Positions 37,949-49,989 of a stretch of 64,000 bases of DNA are shown in pieces. The DNA comes from Dermanyssus gallinae (Eukaryota > Arthropoda > Arachnida > Mesostigmata > Dermanyssidae): NCBI GenBank assembly GCA_003439945.1, contig QVRM01006590.1, forward strand, positions 253,551 to 317,550, given 5' to 3'. The notes beneath the pieces were generated by a model. The model made no database searches. It had not been told where the DNA came from and saw only the letters and a program-made list of their open reading frames with translations. The first letter of the stretch is position 1; every line of letters begins with the position of its first letter. Position numbers and translations under genes: made by a program.

Positions 37949-38794
37949 GGTGATGATGGCAACAACGACGACGACTACGACAGCGGGGACGGCCAGAACA
38001 AAGCGCTTATGTGATCCAATGTTCCGCCAAGTCAGCTGCCGCTAAACAGGCAAGCCACTCAGTTGACGACGTCCTGTAGAAACATCGGAGGTCATGGAAA
38101 GGGAATGAGGGGCAAAGAGGGATAATTCCCGAGTATCGTTCTGACTCCCCGCCGTTTTCTCCGTGATGTCGCCGGCTTCTTTTTTTGCTACTACTCTGGA
38201 CGCGTAGTAGTGCACATCCGTACATACATACATATACCTAAAGAGCCATCACAGTTCAGCAAGCCGAAGCAAGCTAGCTGGCCTGCGCTGCTCGCCTCTG
38301 GGCTTCTAAATGCCAATCTGCAAATGGACTAGCCCTATTTCAATGTCTGATCCTGCTTCTTTAAGGGCTACTTCGTCGTCGAGACTCACTCAGCTCGCAA
38401 GACGCGACTCCTTCTCCTGCCTCTCGTGTGTGCAAGTCCACTCTCAGCTCGGCTGGCTGGTGATTTCTTCGCTTTCGTGCTGTCCTTCTATCGCCTCCTG
38501 TACTTTTCCTTTGCCCTTGCCTTATCCGTCCAGAGGCGCGTCAGTAGTCAGTGAGTAGTCCGCTAGCCAGGCAGTCGTCCAACGTAGTCGAGCTTCAGCC
38601 TCCGACCCCTCCCCAGTGCCGCCCTAACCATTGCAGATCTCATTGCCGTTCCCAAGTGTGCTCGTATCTTGCCTCTCAATTGAGTCCTCCAACAGCGGCA
38701 TCCTGATGACCGCCGTGCAAGATAACAAACCGCTTGGTTTCGCTTGTTTTCCCCTCCCTCCCATCACCCTCTTTACTTTGGATCAGTTTTCCCT

Positions 38795-38827
<33 letters not shown>

Positions 38828-40600
38828 CGACATTCTGCAGCCATTGCTAAGTTTCCCCCTGACCTTAGATACGACGTAACCATTCTAGACAGAGAACTCC
38901 GTCGTATGTATGGTCTTTCGTATCGTTACAGTGGAAATCCCCAACCAACTCCGTGACTCTTTTGGTAGGGCAGCAATCCGGTGGATGCGTATCAGTAAAG
39001 CGTCAACTAAAAGCCCGCAAGGTCCTCTTAACGTGCTGTGTGGTTTTAATCATTTCGTCAGCTGTGTGTACGCTCGGTGCGCCCACTTCATAGCAGTCGG
39101 CCGCCGCTACACTAGCGGCTCGATTTCCTCAGCAAGCGAGGCAAACGCACGAGAAACGAGGCGAAAGCATTCCCTGTTCGGGATAATCTTTTTTAAAAAA
39201 CGCCGTTGCAAACGAACAACCAGTTTACCGCCGACCAGAACAAGGTTCGCTGTTGTTTCTATTACCCGGTTAGGTCATCCGAACGGCACGCAAGAAGAGT
39301 ATGCGACGGTCGACTGTGGCTCGACAAGTCGGTCGGTGAGTGGTCGGCGCTCGCCCAGTCGACAAAAAAACGCCGTTGTAAATAAATAAACACTCGTCGG
39401 ACAGAGCTGGCACGGCTGCGTTGCTGAAGCATCAACGTAGCTGGGCTACGAAACCGCTGCAGCCGCCACCGCCGCCGCCACCACCATCACGGCCACGGCC
39501 ACATCGTCTTGTCTTCTCGTCTTGCAGCAAACGTCTAGCATGCCTAACGCTAGGTGCTTCTCGCGGACTTCGTGGCGAACGGACGAACGAACGAATGCCG
39601 CCATCCAGCCAACTATGGGACCGAAAGGTAGTAGTGAACTCAGGCTTACTATAGTTTACCTTGTTATGGAGGCTAACAGAGTTCGGCAAGCGCCGCGATG
39701 TGTCTCTTTCACTGTTGCTGTTCAGATCAGAGAGGCGGGGGTGAGGTGGAGGGGAAGGGGGGGGGGGGGGGCGAATAAAGGGCGGGGCCGGAACCGGCTA
39801 TGAGCAAGGCAGTGTACACGCAGATGCCGGGTGAACGAACCGCCGAGGGCTCTCGGATGGCGGTAGAGTGTCTGCAGGCTGTGTGTCTGCGTCGTGGGGC
39901 AAACACCAAGGCGCGTTCACATTCTGGGGAAACAAGAACAGAGTGTATCATTTGTCGAGCAGAGAAAAAGAGAGGCCAGTGGGGAGAGAGGAATGGTGGG
40001 GTGGGGGGAAAAGCGAGCTATACAAGATACCGTACAGGATGAGGGGAGAAAGCCCGATGGGAACCGTAGTCGAGTGGGCGACGACGACGACGACAAAGAC
40101 GACTCGGTTCCTCCTCACGTTCGCACGCGCCGGGCTGTTCGTCGGGCAGCAGGCGGTAGGCCAAGGGTTTGCTGTCGAGTGGGGGTTGGGAAGACTGTAG
40201 TAGCAGGGAAGGTGAACGAGGAGACGAGAAAGAGGGAAATAGCTGCTGCGATACAGCGAGCATGCCACTGACTAGTTCCATTTGGCCTTCTCTACCGTAC
40301 CCTGCCGACTACTGCAGTCCTCCAGTGGGTCTTTCCTTCGGTCGACGTTCTTCGCCGCTCTGCGTCGTCGTCGTCGTCGTTCTCTCCCGCGGCACCGTCT
40401 GGTACTGCTCGGCCAGTAAGATCCAGCAAGCGTTCAAGCAGACAAGCCTCTTTGTATTTCCGTTTAGCTCCGACCTAGTGAGATAGCAGACGGAAGCCAA
40501 GGCTGCTACCTGCTAGAGGGATGGGAGGGAACAACACTGTTGATGCTGCTACCACAAGGTCCGTAACTCTTGGGCAGTATTTGCAAGCATGTTGTTGTTG
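37949..40600. other. non-coding DNA, increasingly GC-rich
   Basis: Short CT then TA tract at 38797-38827, a G15 run at 39757-39771 and scattered CCG/GAC triplets. Overlapping frames occur on both strands. No gene supported. Confidence 0.5.
39757..39771 (+). repeat. G15 homopolymer
   Basis: Fifteen consecutive G. Confidence 0.85.
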
Positions 40601-40608
40601 TTGATGGC

Positions 40609-40686
40609 GGCGGCGATGGTGATGGCAGCCATTGCGGCTGCATTGGTGGCGGCGATGGTGATGGCAGTCATTGCGGCTGCATTGGC
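40609..40686 (+). repeat. 39-bp tandem repeat, two units
   Basis: A 39-base unit (GGCGGCGATGGTGATGGCAG plus CCATTGCGGCTGCATTGGT) occurs twice in tandem with one or two changes. The second starts at 40648. Confidence 0.9.
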
Positions 40687-40689
40687 GGT

Positions 40690-43260
40690 GGTGGTTGAAG
40701 CTAGCGGCGGTAGTAATAGTAATACCCGGTCCGGTTAAGGAGAGACGACCGTATGATAAGGAGAGATCGCGCGCCGCGGTACACTAGTCGCGTTCTTGCA
40801 CACATGCAGCGTCCTGTAATTGTGCGACGACGATGATGATGTTGTCGTTGTCGTCGTGCTTAGGACCGTCGTCGAAGTGTGGGCCGGCTCTGTGCGAGGA
40901 AGAAGGGGGTGATAGTGCGTGACTATTAGAAGCGGGTCAACAACTTTATCGACCGCACGACGGCTTGCTTGCGTGCCGCTTGCTCACTTGGCTACCTGGC
41001 CAACCGTTCTACAACAGGCTGCCTGCTGTGGAGTCGCCGTATCCACTTGCTTGTTGGCAGGCATGGCCTCCGCCAGAACGGCAACTGGGAGTAGTGCGGA
41101 TGGCTCCTCCTCGTCCTGCTCTCTCTCTCCGCCTGCTTTTCGGCGTCGATCGGGGCCGAGGCGGGAACCACGTCGTTGACGGGACCACGCACTCAATAGA
41201 AGAGCAGAAGGGAAGGTTTGGAGGCGACGGCGACGACGACGCGAAGCGTGATAAGATGATGGCCACATACGCGAGGCGATTTAGGAAAAATGTAGGCGCC
41301 AATGTGTACCCCAATCTCCGAGCTCCATGAACGCTCGTAGCCTCTCCTGCTATTGGAATTCATGCCAGGCGCAATAGCTCCTGCCCCGCGAGAGCTTAGC
41401 CAAAGAACCTGAAGCGGGCACCGGCATCCCCCGAGTTGGCTGCTTCATGATCCCTAACGAGTTTCGAGCAGTTCTCAGGAGCGGGGCTACAAGTAATCCG
41501 AAGCCGGGTAGATAGATCAGCATCGCAGAAATTGCATAAAAGCGTGGCACATAATTGTGCAGTAAAAAATGTGGAAACGCGTTTTAATAACTGCGAAACG
41601 GATGCCAACAGTTACAGTATCGTTTCTTGTTTAGCACCAGCATTTGCATGCAGAGCCATATCTAACTATCGTTCGTAGCACACAATTAAGTACACAAAAG
41701 AATTAGATAGCTAACTTATGTGTAAGGCTACTGCGGCAAAGACAGGAATTTGGACCATAGTGTTGAAGGTCCATGAGGTGATAGCTCGATTAGGCCTTGT
41801 TGTAGAGAGATCCACAGCGCACATGGCCCGTATCTTTGAAACTTCAGCCAAGCCAGCAAACGGAGAACATACAAGCAAGCAGTCTTTCCTGAGAAACTAC
41901 TGGCGTGGAGTCGAAGCAGATCTCAGGCCCCACCGGGACTTGCTACCAATGACAAAATCTCAAAACTATTGAACTCCCATTGACCGATCTCTTTTGAAGA
42001 TCGAAGGATAGAGAGGGTGCAAAAGAACAGCACCACTGAGCGAAAAGAATCAATTGACTTATAGGCTATGTGCGAAGTGAGGGAGTGCGGAATCTTTGCT
42101 CCAAAACGATTCTGCAAGCGCGCACAGCCATCAATGCCAATTGCGCGGTAGAGACCGCTGAACGTAGGTTAAATTAATATGTTCGACACAGCCGAAAGTG
42201 GTACAGAAATAAGCTGCTGTTGGATTTTTTTTGCTTCTTAGCGAAAATAAACTCTAGAGAACTTTGAAACTAAACGGTAGTACACAAATGTGTAGTCAAC
42301 GTTGCAGAGGTGTACTTTAAGGATATTCAGAGTGATTACCTTGTTGTAGCTTTGGTTGTTATTTAAGCAAGAATCGAATCATATAGAAAATAAAAAAGCG
42401 TTGTTTTAGCCGCTAGTAGCAACCATTGCAAAACTGAATACTTTTTTTCGACATTTACAGTTGATGCAAAAACGCTTTAGTTTGGCTCATTAGAATATGG
42501 ACCGAAAGCAAGCCCAGTTGGCCAACCTAACCCTAACATGAACAAAAGGTCATCAGGAACAATGCAACTTGATAGGCAACAGTGACGCCGACCACTGTCC
42601 AAAGCTCAGTAATCGATTAAAGTAAATTATGCCTTCTCTTATAACCACAACTTCAAGGTCAAAGCTTATAGTTGCTGCGGTATCACCATAATGCCGAAAG
42701 AACGATCCATCCATACCTACTAACGTCATTGCCTCTTGCCGCCCACTTTGAACACGGTTGTTTGGTTTGCTGGTTGTGAAACGACGAGCCCTTTACAGCT
42801 TTTATAGTGCTCGTCTCACGCAAGCCAAAAGGTAGGGGTTGTTTAGAGGTGAAGAACAACAACACCAACTACCACCAATACCAATCATAAAACAATTGCA
42901 GCAACCAAAAACATCAGCAACAAAAAGCAGCAGCCAACAAGTGCGCCGGCGGCAATGGATCTGGCCCCTCTGGGTGAAGGACAATATCCGCGCCCGCCAC
43001 CAGCGCTTTGGCTGCTCATCCTTCCCTTTTCTTCTTCTTCTGCGCCCTTTACTGCCGCGCCTTTCCTTTTTTTCTGTTCCCGATTTAGCCTTGATCCTCA
43101 TCAACATACTACTTAGGTGGACACCACCTTCACTTCGCTTCGCTCCTCGCAGCTCACAAGCAGCAGCAGCAAGGAGTGGTCGATCAGCAAGACGCACAGA
43201 CATACAAATAGAACCGCAGGTCGGCAAGCGGGCACCGACAGACAGAAGACGTCCTCGCCC
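40690..43260. other. non-coding DNA, GC-rich then AT-rich
   Basis: 40900-41330 is GC-rich with overlapping open frames. 41340-42900 is AT-richer with nothing recognised. An 84-codon ATG frame (41718-41972) does not match any family known to me. Confidence 0.5.
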
Positions 43261-43261
43261 T

Positions 43262-43560
43262 TAGATTCCTCTCCTTATTCCCCCTTTCCATTTCTCTCTC
43301 TCTCTCTCCATATTTTCCATCTATCTGTCTCATACGCTCCCTCTCGACCTTTTCCTTGCTTTCATGTCTCTGTTTAGCACCCACCAGCTGCACCGCGACT
43401 ACCCCCGCCACCTACACACACACCTATCCTTTTAACCATCCTTCTCTAATCTTCCTAACCTCTCCTCCTTCTTTTCTTTCCCCGCCCTTATTCGGTTTCC
43501 TTCTACAACCTTTCTTTATCTCTCTCTCGCTCTCTCTCTCTGTGTCTGGCCGTTTCTGCC
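43262..43560 (+). repeat. polypyrimidine-rich stretch with CT runs
   Basis: About 300 bases enriched in C and T, including (CT)n runs near 43292-43308 and 43518-43540. Confidence 0.75.
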
Positions 43561-43824
43561 TCTTTCCGCACCGCATGCACGCCCGCTTAAAGCACTCGTG
43601 TTAGCCTTCATTCTCCTCTGTTTTCGCTTACTCTATCTCCTTATCCTCGATCTCTGTCTGTGTGTGCCTGCTTGCCTCTTTCCATTTTGTCGCTCTTTCC
43701 ACGCGCAGCGCTTGTCCTCCCTCGAACAGGCGGTTCGGCGATCCAGCGATACTCGTGGACACGCACTGCTTCTTCCTACACACGGCGCTGACTGGGGCGG
43801 CGGCGACAGCGGCGGTGGCTGCGC

Positions 43825-43832
43825 TACTACTA

Positions 43833-43867
<35 letters not shown>
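43825..43867 (+). repeat. (CTA)n-(CTG)n compound triplet repeat
   Basis: A run of CTA triplets passes directly into CTG triplets, about 43 bases in all. Confidence 0.9.
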
Positions 43868-44084
43868 AGAGCTGCTCCCGTCATCGAGTTGAGCTTACAC
43901 AGATACTCCGGAGCGCGTGCATACACTCATACGTACATAGCCTTGCACATACTCGTCGTGCTCGCACACAGGACGTACACAGACGACCCCGCCAGCAGCA
44001 GCAGCATCAGCAGCACCACAAACCGGGACCAACGTCACGGTTCGCCCTCCCCTTTCTTCTCTTACGTCGCCTAAACGCCCCCGA

Positions 44085-44780
44085 TATGTACACACATCCA
44101 CATATGCCGCGCGCGCGGGCGCGCACGGCAGGCCATTGTATACGTTGCGATATGCGTTCACCCAGCCACATACACACATCCGCCTACCCAAACGCCCACC
44201 CACCCACACAATCAGACGCCTCAGACAACAGAGACCACCATCAAGCATGATGCGCTTACACATACACACACGTTCAGCGCACACAAGAGTGTTCAGCATA
44301 CACATACCGCGTGCACACATCTACACACACACACAGAGTCAGACACACAGAAACACACACGCGCACACAACACACACATACGCAAACACACGCATACACA
44401 CACACACATACACCCAGACACTCACTCACTCTCATACTAACATACACGCCCTCACATCCATACGCGCACACACATACATCCATACACATTCGCACACAAC
44501 GATACACTGCCCAGAGGAGAGGGGCACCTACCTCCTCATCTCGCTCCACACACACGCTAACGTGCACGTATGCACTCATATATATATATATATATATATA
44601 TTTACAGGGACATGTGCAGGAAGGAAAGCGTCTCACACGGCTGTTTTCACACGCCCACACATACACACAGCACAGATACAAACACATACAGACGTAGGTT
44701 TGCACACGCATACATACATACATACAGATTGACACTCACACGCGCAGACACATAACCCACGCGCACACACGCTCGCGGGC
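44085..44780 (+). repeat. CA-rich field
   Basis: About 700 bases dominated by ACAC, CATACA and CACGCA words, with a TA tract inside (44578-44601). The His/Thr frame on the plus strand (44136-44732) and the Cys/Val frame on the minus strand are by-products of the dinucleotide repeat. Confidence 0.85.
44578..44601. repeat. (TA)n microsatellite
   Basis: About 24 bases of alternating TA inside the CA-rich field. Confidence 0.9.
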
Positions 44781-44954
44781 GCGCAGCTTTCTGTCGACTA
44801 TCGCTGCGCAGATTAAATCATTAGCGCCGCCACCCGCTTCCTTTGCTTGGCACCGGAGAGCAGCATGAGCGGCGGAGGCGGACGCGGCGGCGGTGGCAGC
44901 AGCAGCATATCTGCTGCGAAACGAGACGCTCTCTTATTGAATGGGTTCAGTTGC

Positions 44955-45238
44955 GGCAGGAGGGGCGCCGCCGCGCTGGGGGGTGAGACGGCAGGAGGGG
45001 CCCAGCCGCACTAGGGGGTGAGACGGCAGGAGGGGCGCAGCCGCGCTGGGGGGTGAGATGGCAGGAGGGGCGCAGCCGCTCTGGGGTTGAGACGGCGAAG
45101 GGGCGCAGCCGTCCTGGGGTGAGACGGCGAAGGGGCGCAGCCGCCCTGGGGTGAGACGGCAAAGGGGCGCAGCCGCCCTGGGGCTGAGACAGCGCTAGGG
45201 CACAGCCTCCCTGAGGATGAGACGGCGGCAGGGCGCGG
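44955..45238 (+). repeat. GC-rich minisatellite, 32-35 bp units, eight and a half copies
   Basis: Units begin GGCAGGAGGGGCGCAGCCGC or GGCGAAGGGGCGCAGCCGYC and end GGTGAGAC. Starts are at 44955, 44990, 45025, 45060, 45094, 45126, 45158, 45191 and 45224, giving periods of 35, 35, 35, 34, 32, 32, 33 and 33. Unit length shortens in one direction and the last copies are most diverged, so the array seems to have grown from its left end. A Pro/Ala/Arg-rich frame on the minus strand (44947-45300) is not supported as a protein, because unit length is not kept to multiples of three. Confidence 0.95.
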
Positions 45239-45239
45239 A

Positions 45240-48220
45240 CAGGGGGCGGAATTTGGTTTTGTAGAACACCCTTGATATAGAGAACACAGGCCAAACGCAA
45301 GTCAGGGGGCAGAAGCAGCAGCAGCAGCTGGAGAGCTCGAGTTGCTGCTGAGGGCAGCTAGAGGTGGCTCCGCTACTCAGCAACTATTACTACGTGCTCG
45401 GCATTTAACATGTATATACAATCATTTGCGGTGGATTACTCGAAGCCGACAATGTTACTTAACTAACTGCTGTTGCGCTTTAACATGTGACTGTAAGTAG
45501 TGAAGAATAGGTAAATGAAGAAAAGAGAAAGAGAGAGAGAGCGTCTTTCGCGTTGAATCACGACACATTACTCCTACCTGGCCCATACCATGCCCAAGAG
45601 TGGACGATACTTCGGTACAGTGTGTGTGTGTTGCTAAGCAATATGTTCTTAGAGGTATGGAGCGGCGTATGGCAGAGTGGTGGTGGATGTTATTACAGAC
45701 CAAGATCTAGCGATCTGCTAACGGGGGGGGGGGACATTCATCTATACCTAGCCGCGCTGTATCCCCCTCCGCCCACCCCACTAAAGAAGCACAGAATGAT
45801 GTTGCTATCATTGGACTGGTATGCGACTATGGTCACCGACCAGGCCCGGAAATAGGGACAGCCATCATAATCATGATGGTGATGATGATGATGGTAAGGA
45901 TGATGATTACGACGCCGTACAACGTGCGTGCCGCTCCACGTTGGTCCGGTGACACGCGTACATGCTATACGCGGCTGTGTGTGCGTATGCATGCACAACG
46001 ATGTGGTGGTTGCCATAGATGGTGGTTGCCTTTCGATGAGATGGCATCGATGTGGAACGACCCGTATACGTAGCACCGACAGCAGCAGGCCGCCAATGGC
46101 CGCTTCTCTCCTAGGACCCGTCGGCGTTGAGAACAGCGCCGCGAGCAAGTTGGGCTACAAAGGACCGGTGACGCCCAAAGGGAACGCCAGGAGAACGAAC
46201 ATAGAACGAGGGCAGGAGAACAGAAGTTGAGGAGAGCAGGAGAATCAGAAGAAGACGACGGTGATGACGACGACGACGACCACGACAGCGACGACAACGG
46301 TATGACTGGCGGCAGATAGAGAACTCTGCGTAGGAGGAGACTGACTATTTCCCGCAATCGTGGATGAACGAGACGGGACAAGGCTCCAGCCAGCACAAAC
46401 CAAACAGAGCTATTAGCCGCTGCTACGTCGACTATCTTCCTCTTTCACCCATTGCTTCCTCCCCGAAACTCCCCTCTATGGCTATCCCTGCAGTGTCCAA
46501 TCCCTATTCATTTTCTCTTCGCTCTGTATTTCTCACCCTCTCTTTCTCTCTCTCTCTCTCTACTTCTTGCCCACACGATTTCTTTTCTCTCCTGCCTTCT
46601 TTGCCACTTCTCTCGCTTATTTGGGTCCGCGTCGTTTTCCTCACCAGTAGCAGCAGCCAGTATCTTTGCAGGAGGATCAGCGTCGGAAGCAGTAGTAGTA
46701 CGGTAGTAGCGGCAGCGGCAGTAGCAGCATCATCATTGAACAGGCCGAGACCGGGACCGGGACTGAGAATTAGATGGGGAAGGGACCCAAAGCACCTTCT
46801 AGCCCTCCCGCTCGCTCGCCCTCTCGCGCGCTCAACCTCAACAACCACCTCAACGCCGGTCACCCTGGCAGGCGACGGCAGCGGTGGTTATGGCGATGGC
46901 GGTAGCGGTACAGTAACGGCAGCAGCAGCAGGAGTGACGGAGTTCTATGTCGCCACTGCCGTCTCTTCCTCCCCCCTTGACAGACACATGGTCGGCACAG
47001 CTCCCCTACTAGATGGCCTACAGCTAGCTTGCATGCTTGCCAGTCGTTGCTGCTGTCGTATATGCGCCACACACTAGGGGGACAGAGGCGCTAGGAACGG
47101 CACGAAAAGCAAGGGCGGCAGCAGCATCACTATCATCATCATTGGAAGAATGAGAGGAAGAAGCACCTCGCCAAGCCGCGGGCCAACCACCACCACTGCC
47201 ACTGTGCAGCGTGGTTTCTCCTTCTTTGAAGCCTTCTCACGCACTTTCCTTGGAAGCCCATCGATAGGGGGACACTTGAGAGCGCTACTCTCAGCGGGAC
47301 AGGGGTGGTGATGGTGGTAGTAGTGGCAGGGTGTGTTGGCGCGAGAACAAGATGGGGTAGAGATCAGCGAGCACGAACCTAGAAGCGGGGGGTGGGAGAG
47401 GGGAACGGCATAAGGGAGCAGCTACGAGGGCTGCGGCGGTGACGACGACGACAATGATAATAACGACGTAGACGGCAGCGGAAGAGAGGCGTCCCATAGA
47501 GCGGCTATAGAGCGGCATGGGTACGGGTAGTCCAGGCGGGAAGAAGTTTTAGTGGTGGCATTCGATTGTGAAATGGGAAACATACGTACACAGGCACACA
47601 CATACTGACACACACACACACACACAGACCGGCACACAGAGTGACCTCAATTGAAAACAAGAGGACGAAAAGGAAGAAGACGAAAAGGAAAATTATGAAG
47701 TATACCACCAATGCTCAGGAGAGTATAGCGACCAAACAAAATTCGTTCGCTACATCAATACGAGAGCACGTTAAGAGAGCTATAAAGGTGCGGGTAGTTA
47801 ATTACATGCACAATGCGAAGCTATTAGGTAGCGGATAACTTATCCAACTAACTCTGTGGTAGTCTTACGACGATGTTTTTCTTTTGCCATTCTCGTATTG
47901 GCACTAGTGTGTGCCTACTGTTTAGCTGACCAGACCTGTGTTGTTGTGCATTCTGCGTCATAACATTATAAGCTAACTGGCAAGACCTGGGAACTAAGCG
48001 TACTCGTATTCGTGGCTTTTGAAACCAGGGGACATTTTATAAATGCACTGCTTCTAAACAGTAAAAATAACTATGTTAACACACAAGTGTATATTTCCAT
48101 ATAAAAATCTCGTGTCCATGAAAAATAAATGCCATTACTTCAAATACATTTGTATTAGTTTCTTTTTGTTTCTAAATAATCGGCACTTTTATACTATCCA
48201 TATGTAAATATAAACAGTGT
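45240..48220. other. GC-rich non-coding DNA
   Basis: Contains CAG, GAT, GAC and AGC/AGT triplet patches, a G11 run (45723-45733), CT runs (46546-46562) and a CA run (47605-47630). A 237-codon ATG frame (46364-47077) crosses the CT and AGT repeats and has no domain. It is listed under rejected calls. Confidence 0.5.
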
Positions 48221-48224
48221 GCTT

Positions 48225-48290
48225 ATTGTTTGCGCTCCGACTCCATAAATATATATATATATATATATATGGAGTCGGGGCGCAAACAAT
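48225..48290. repeat. 22-bp inverted repeat with a (TA)n core
   Basis: Left arm ATTGTTTGCGCTCCGACTCC plus AT (48225-48246) and right arm 48269-48290 are inverted copies with 21 of 22 positions matching. The only thing between them is an AT microsatellite (48249-48268). The whole unit of 66 bases can fold into one long hairpin. Confidence 0.95.
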
Positions 48291-48299
48291 GAACATGAG

Positions 48300-49860
48300 G
48301 ACAGCGTTTGGCTTGGCGACCACATAGGGTGAGGCGCAAACAGACGGCAAGTAGGGAGAACACTCATGCTGTTGCTGTTGTTGTTGTAGCTGATGCTGCT
48401 GCTGCTCTTTAGAGCTGGCATGATTGGTTGGTTGACGCCAACGCTGGCGAGTGGCCGTTGATGCGTTTCAGCCCACGTGGTTAGGTGAATGGGTGAATGC
48501 CGTGGGCGTCGACGAATAGTGCACAACCGAGATGGCGAGAAAGCGCCGCTAACAACAAGAACAACAAGGTGACTTCGTTAATACATAGCCAACTTCCTGC
48601 TCCACTCCTTCTCCTCGTCTTCTTCTTCTTCTTCTTGTTCTTCTTTCCTCCTTTCCTACTCTGTTGAACGCCCGCGCGTGGCAAGCCTGTAGCTGCATCC
48701 GAGACGTTGTTGTCGTCGTCGGCGGCGGCGGCGACGACGGCGGCCGCCCTTAGCTCTGGCGGTCATAGCGGGGCTAAACTACGCACGGTAGATCCTCTCC
48801 TTCCACTTCCACTTCCCCTTCAGTTGAGACGAAAGGCCACCACTGCCTTCGCTGCTACCCCCCCCCCCCCTCCGGTGGGTTCTGCAATAGAGAGAGAGAG
48901 AGAGAGAGAGATAGGGGGAGTCCGTTGAGTTGCCTCTTTCGGCAGAGCCAGCAGTGTTAGTGGACGGAGGCGTTGTCCTTCGCCGCTGCCGACATTTCTT
49001 CAGCTCGGGGGAGGACAGTTGGTGATGGGTCGGGCCGGGGAAAGCAGGTCAGGAGTATTCAGCATTCAGTTCCTTAGCTGGCTCGCGCCAGCGGAGTGGG
49101 GAGGCGGGAATGACTAGGGCACAACGAGGACAGCCATGGGTCGGGCGACCGCGGCAACGGTGATGCCAGCATCGGTGGCATCAGCAGTATCAAGCCACTA
49201 GTAGTAGCCGGCGAGTGTAACCCGGCCAGAAAGTGAATAGGAGCGGTGTGTACTCGTATGTGGCAGCAGTGGTGGTGGTGGCAGTGCGAGCGACGGACAA
49301 GTCGTAGAAACAACGTCGCCCGGAGGCGCTCGGCCTCTATCTGTCTACCTACCTACCTATCTACCAACTAGCCAAGATAACAGGGAAAGAAGACCAACAA
49401 GAGTTCCCTTCACGCGCTGGGGTTTCCTCTCCCCCCCTCCCCATTATTCTACGCTACCCTGCGCCATGTTTTCCCCACCTACCCCACTGCCCCTAGCCAG
49501 CCCTCTACAGCCTTGAGCCTCGTGCTTCTCGTGCTCCGAGGAGAACAGTTTCCGATGCAACATACACGCTGCAGTATCACCAGAGCAGCCGCCCCGTCAG
49601 AAGAGGTAAATCTGCTGTATGAGGACTCTCTGCTCAAATGGTGCATGCCTACTTGCGACTACACCGCGCTGTGTCTCCTGCTCCATCTGCACCCCCCCGA
49701 CCCGCCTGGCGCAGACAGGCGGCCGGACTGGCGCGGTTGCAGAGGTTACCCACCACCAAACCGTATGTAGCAAAAAGAAGACATGCTTTACGCTAGGCAA
49801 ATAGAAAATGTCTGCGCGATGCCTTGATAACTACTGGATAAAGAATAAAAAGCGCGTAAG
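48300..49860. other. GC-rich non-coding DNA with triplet and GA repeats
   Basis: A TTC run near 48620-48650, GCG/GAC triplets near 48712-48750, C13 at 48858-48870 and a GA run at 48889-48912. No gene supported. Confidence 0.5.
48858..48870 (+). repeat. C13 homopolymer
   Basis: Thirteen consecutive C. Confidence 0.85.
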
Positions 49861-49864
49861 CAAC

Positions 49865-49985
49865 ACCATCGTCAATGGCGACAGCGACAATGACGACAAC
49901 AACAACAACATTAGCAACGACGACAACGATCACAATAACAACTAAAGTAACAGCAATAGTAGCAGCAGCAGCAACAACAACTAGG
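49865..49985 (+). repeat. ACA/ACG/AGC triplet field
   Basis: About 120 bases of CAA, CGA and AGC triplets without a fixed order. Confidence 0.8.
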
Positions 49986-49989
49986 AGAG

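Noticed and set aside
44136..44735. His/Thr-rich plus frame and Cys/Val-rich minus frame
   Set aside because: Both are translations of a CA-rich field. A Cys-rich peptide family was considered, but cysteine spacing follows the dinucleotide repeat only.
46364..47077. 237-codon ATG-initiated frame on the plus strand
   Set aside because: It runs through a CT dinucleotide repeat and an AGC/AGT repeat, giving Ser/Leu and Ala runs. No domain, and a minus-strand frame is open across the same DNA.
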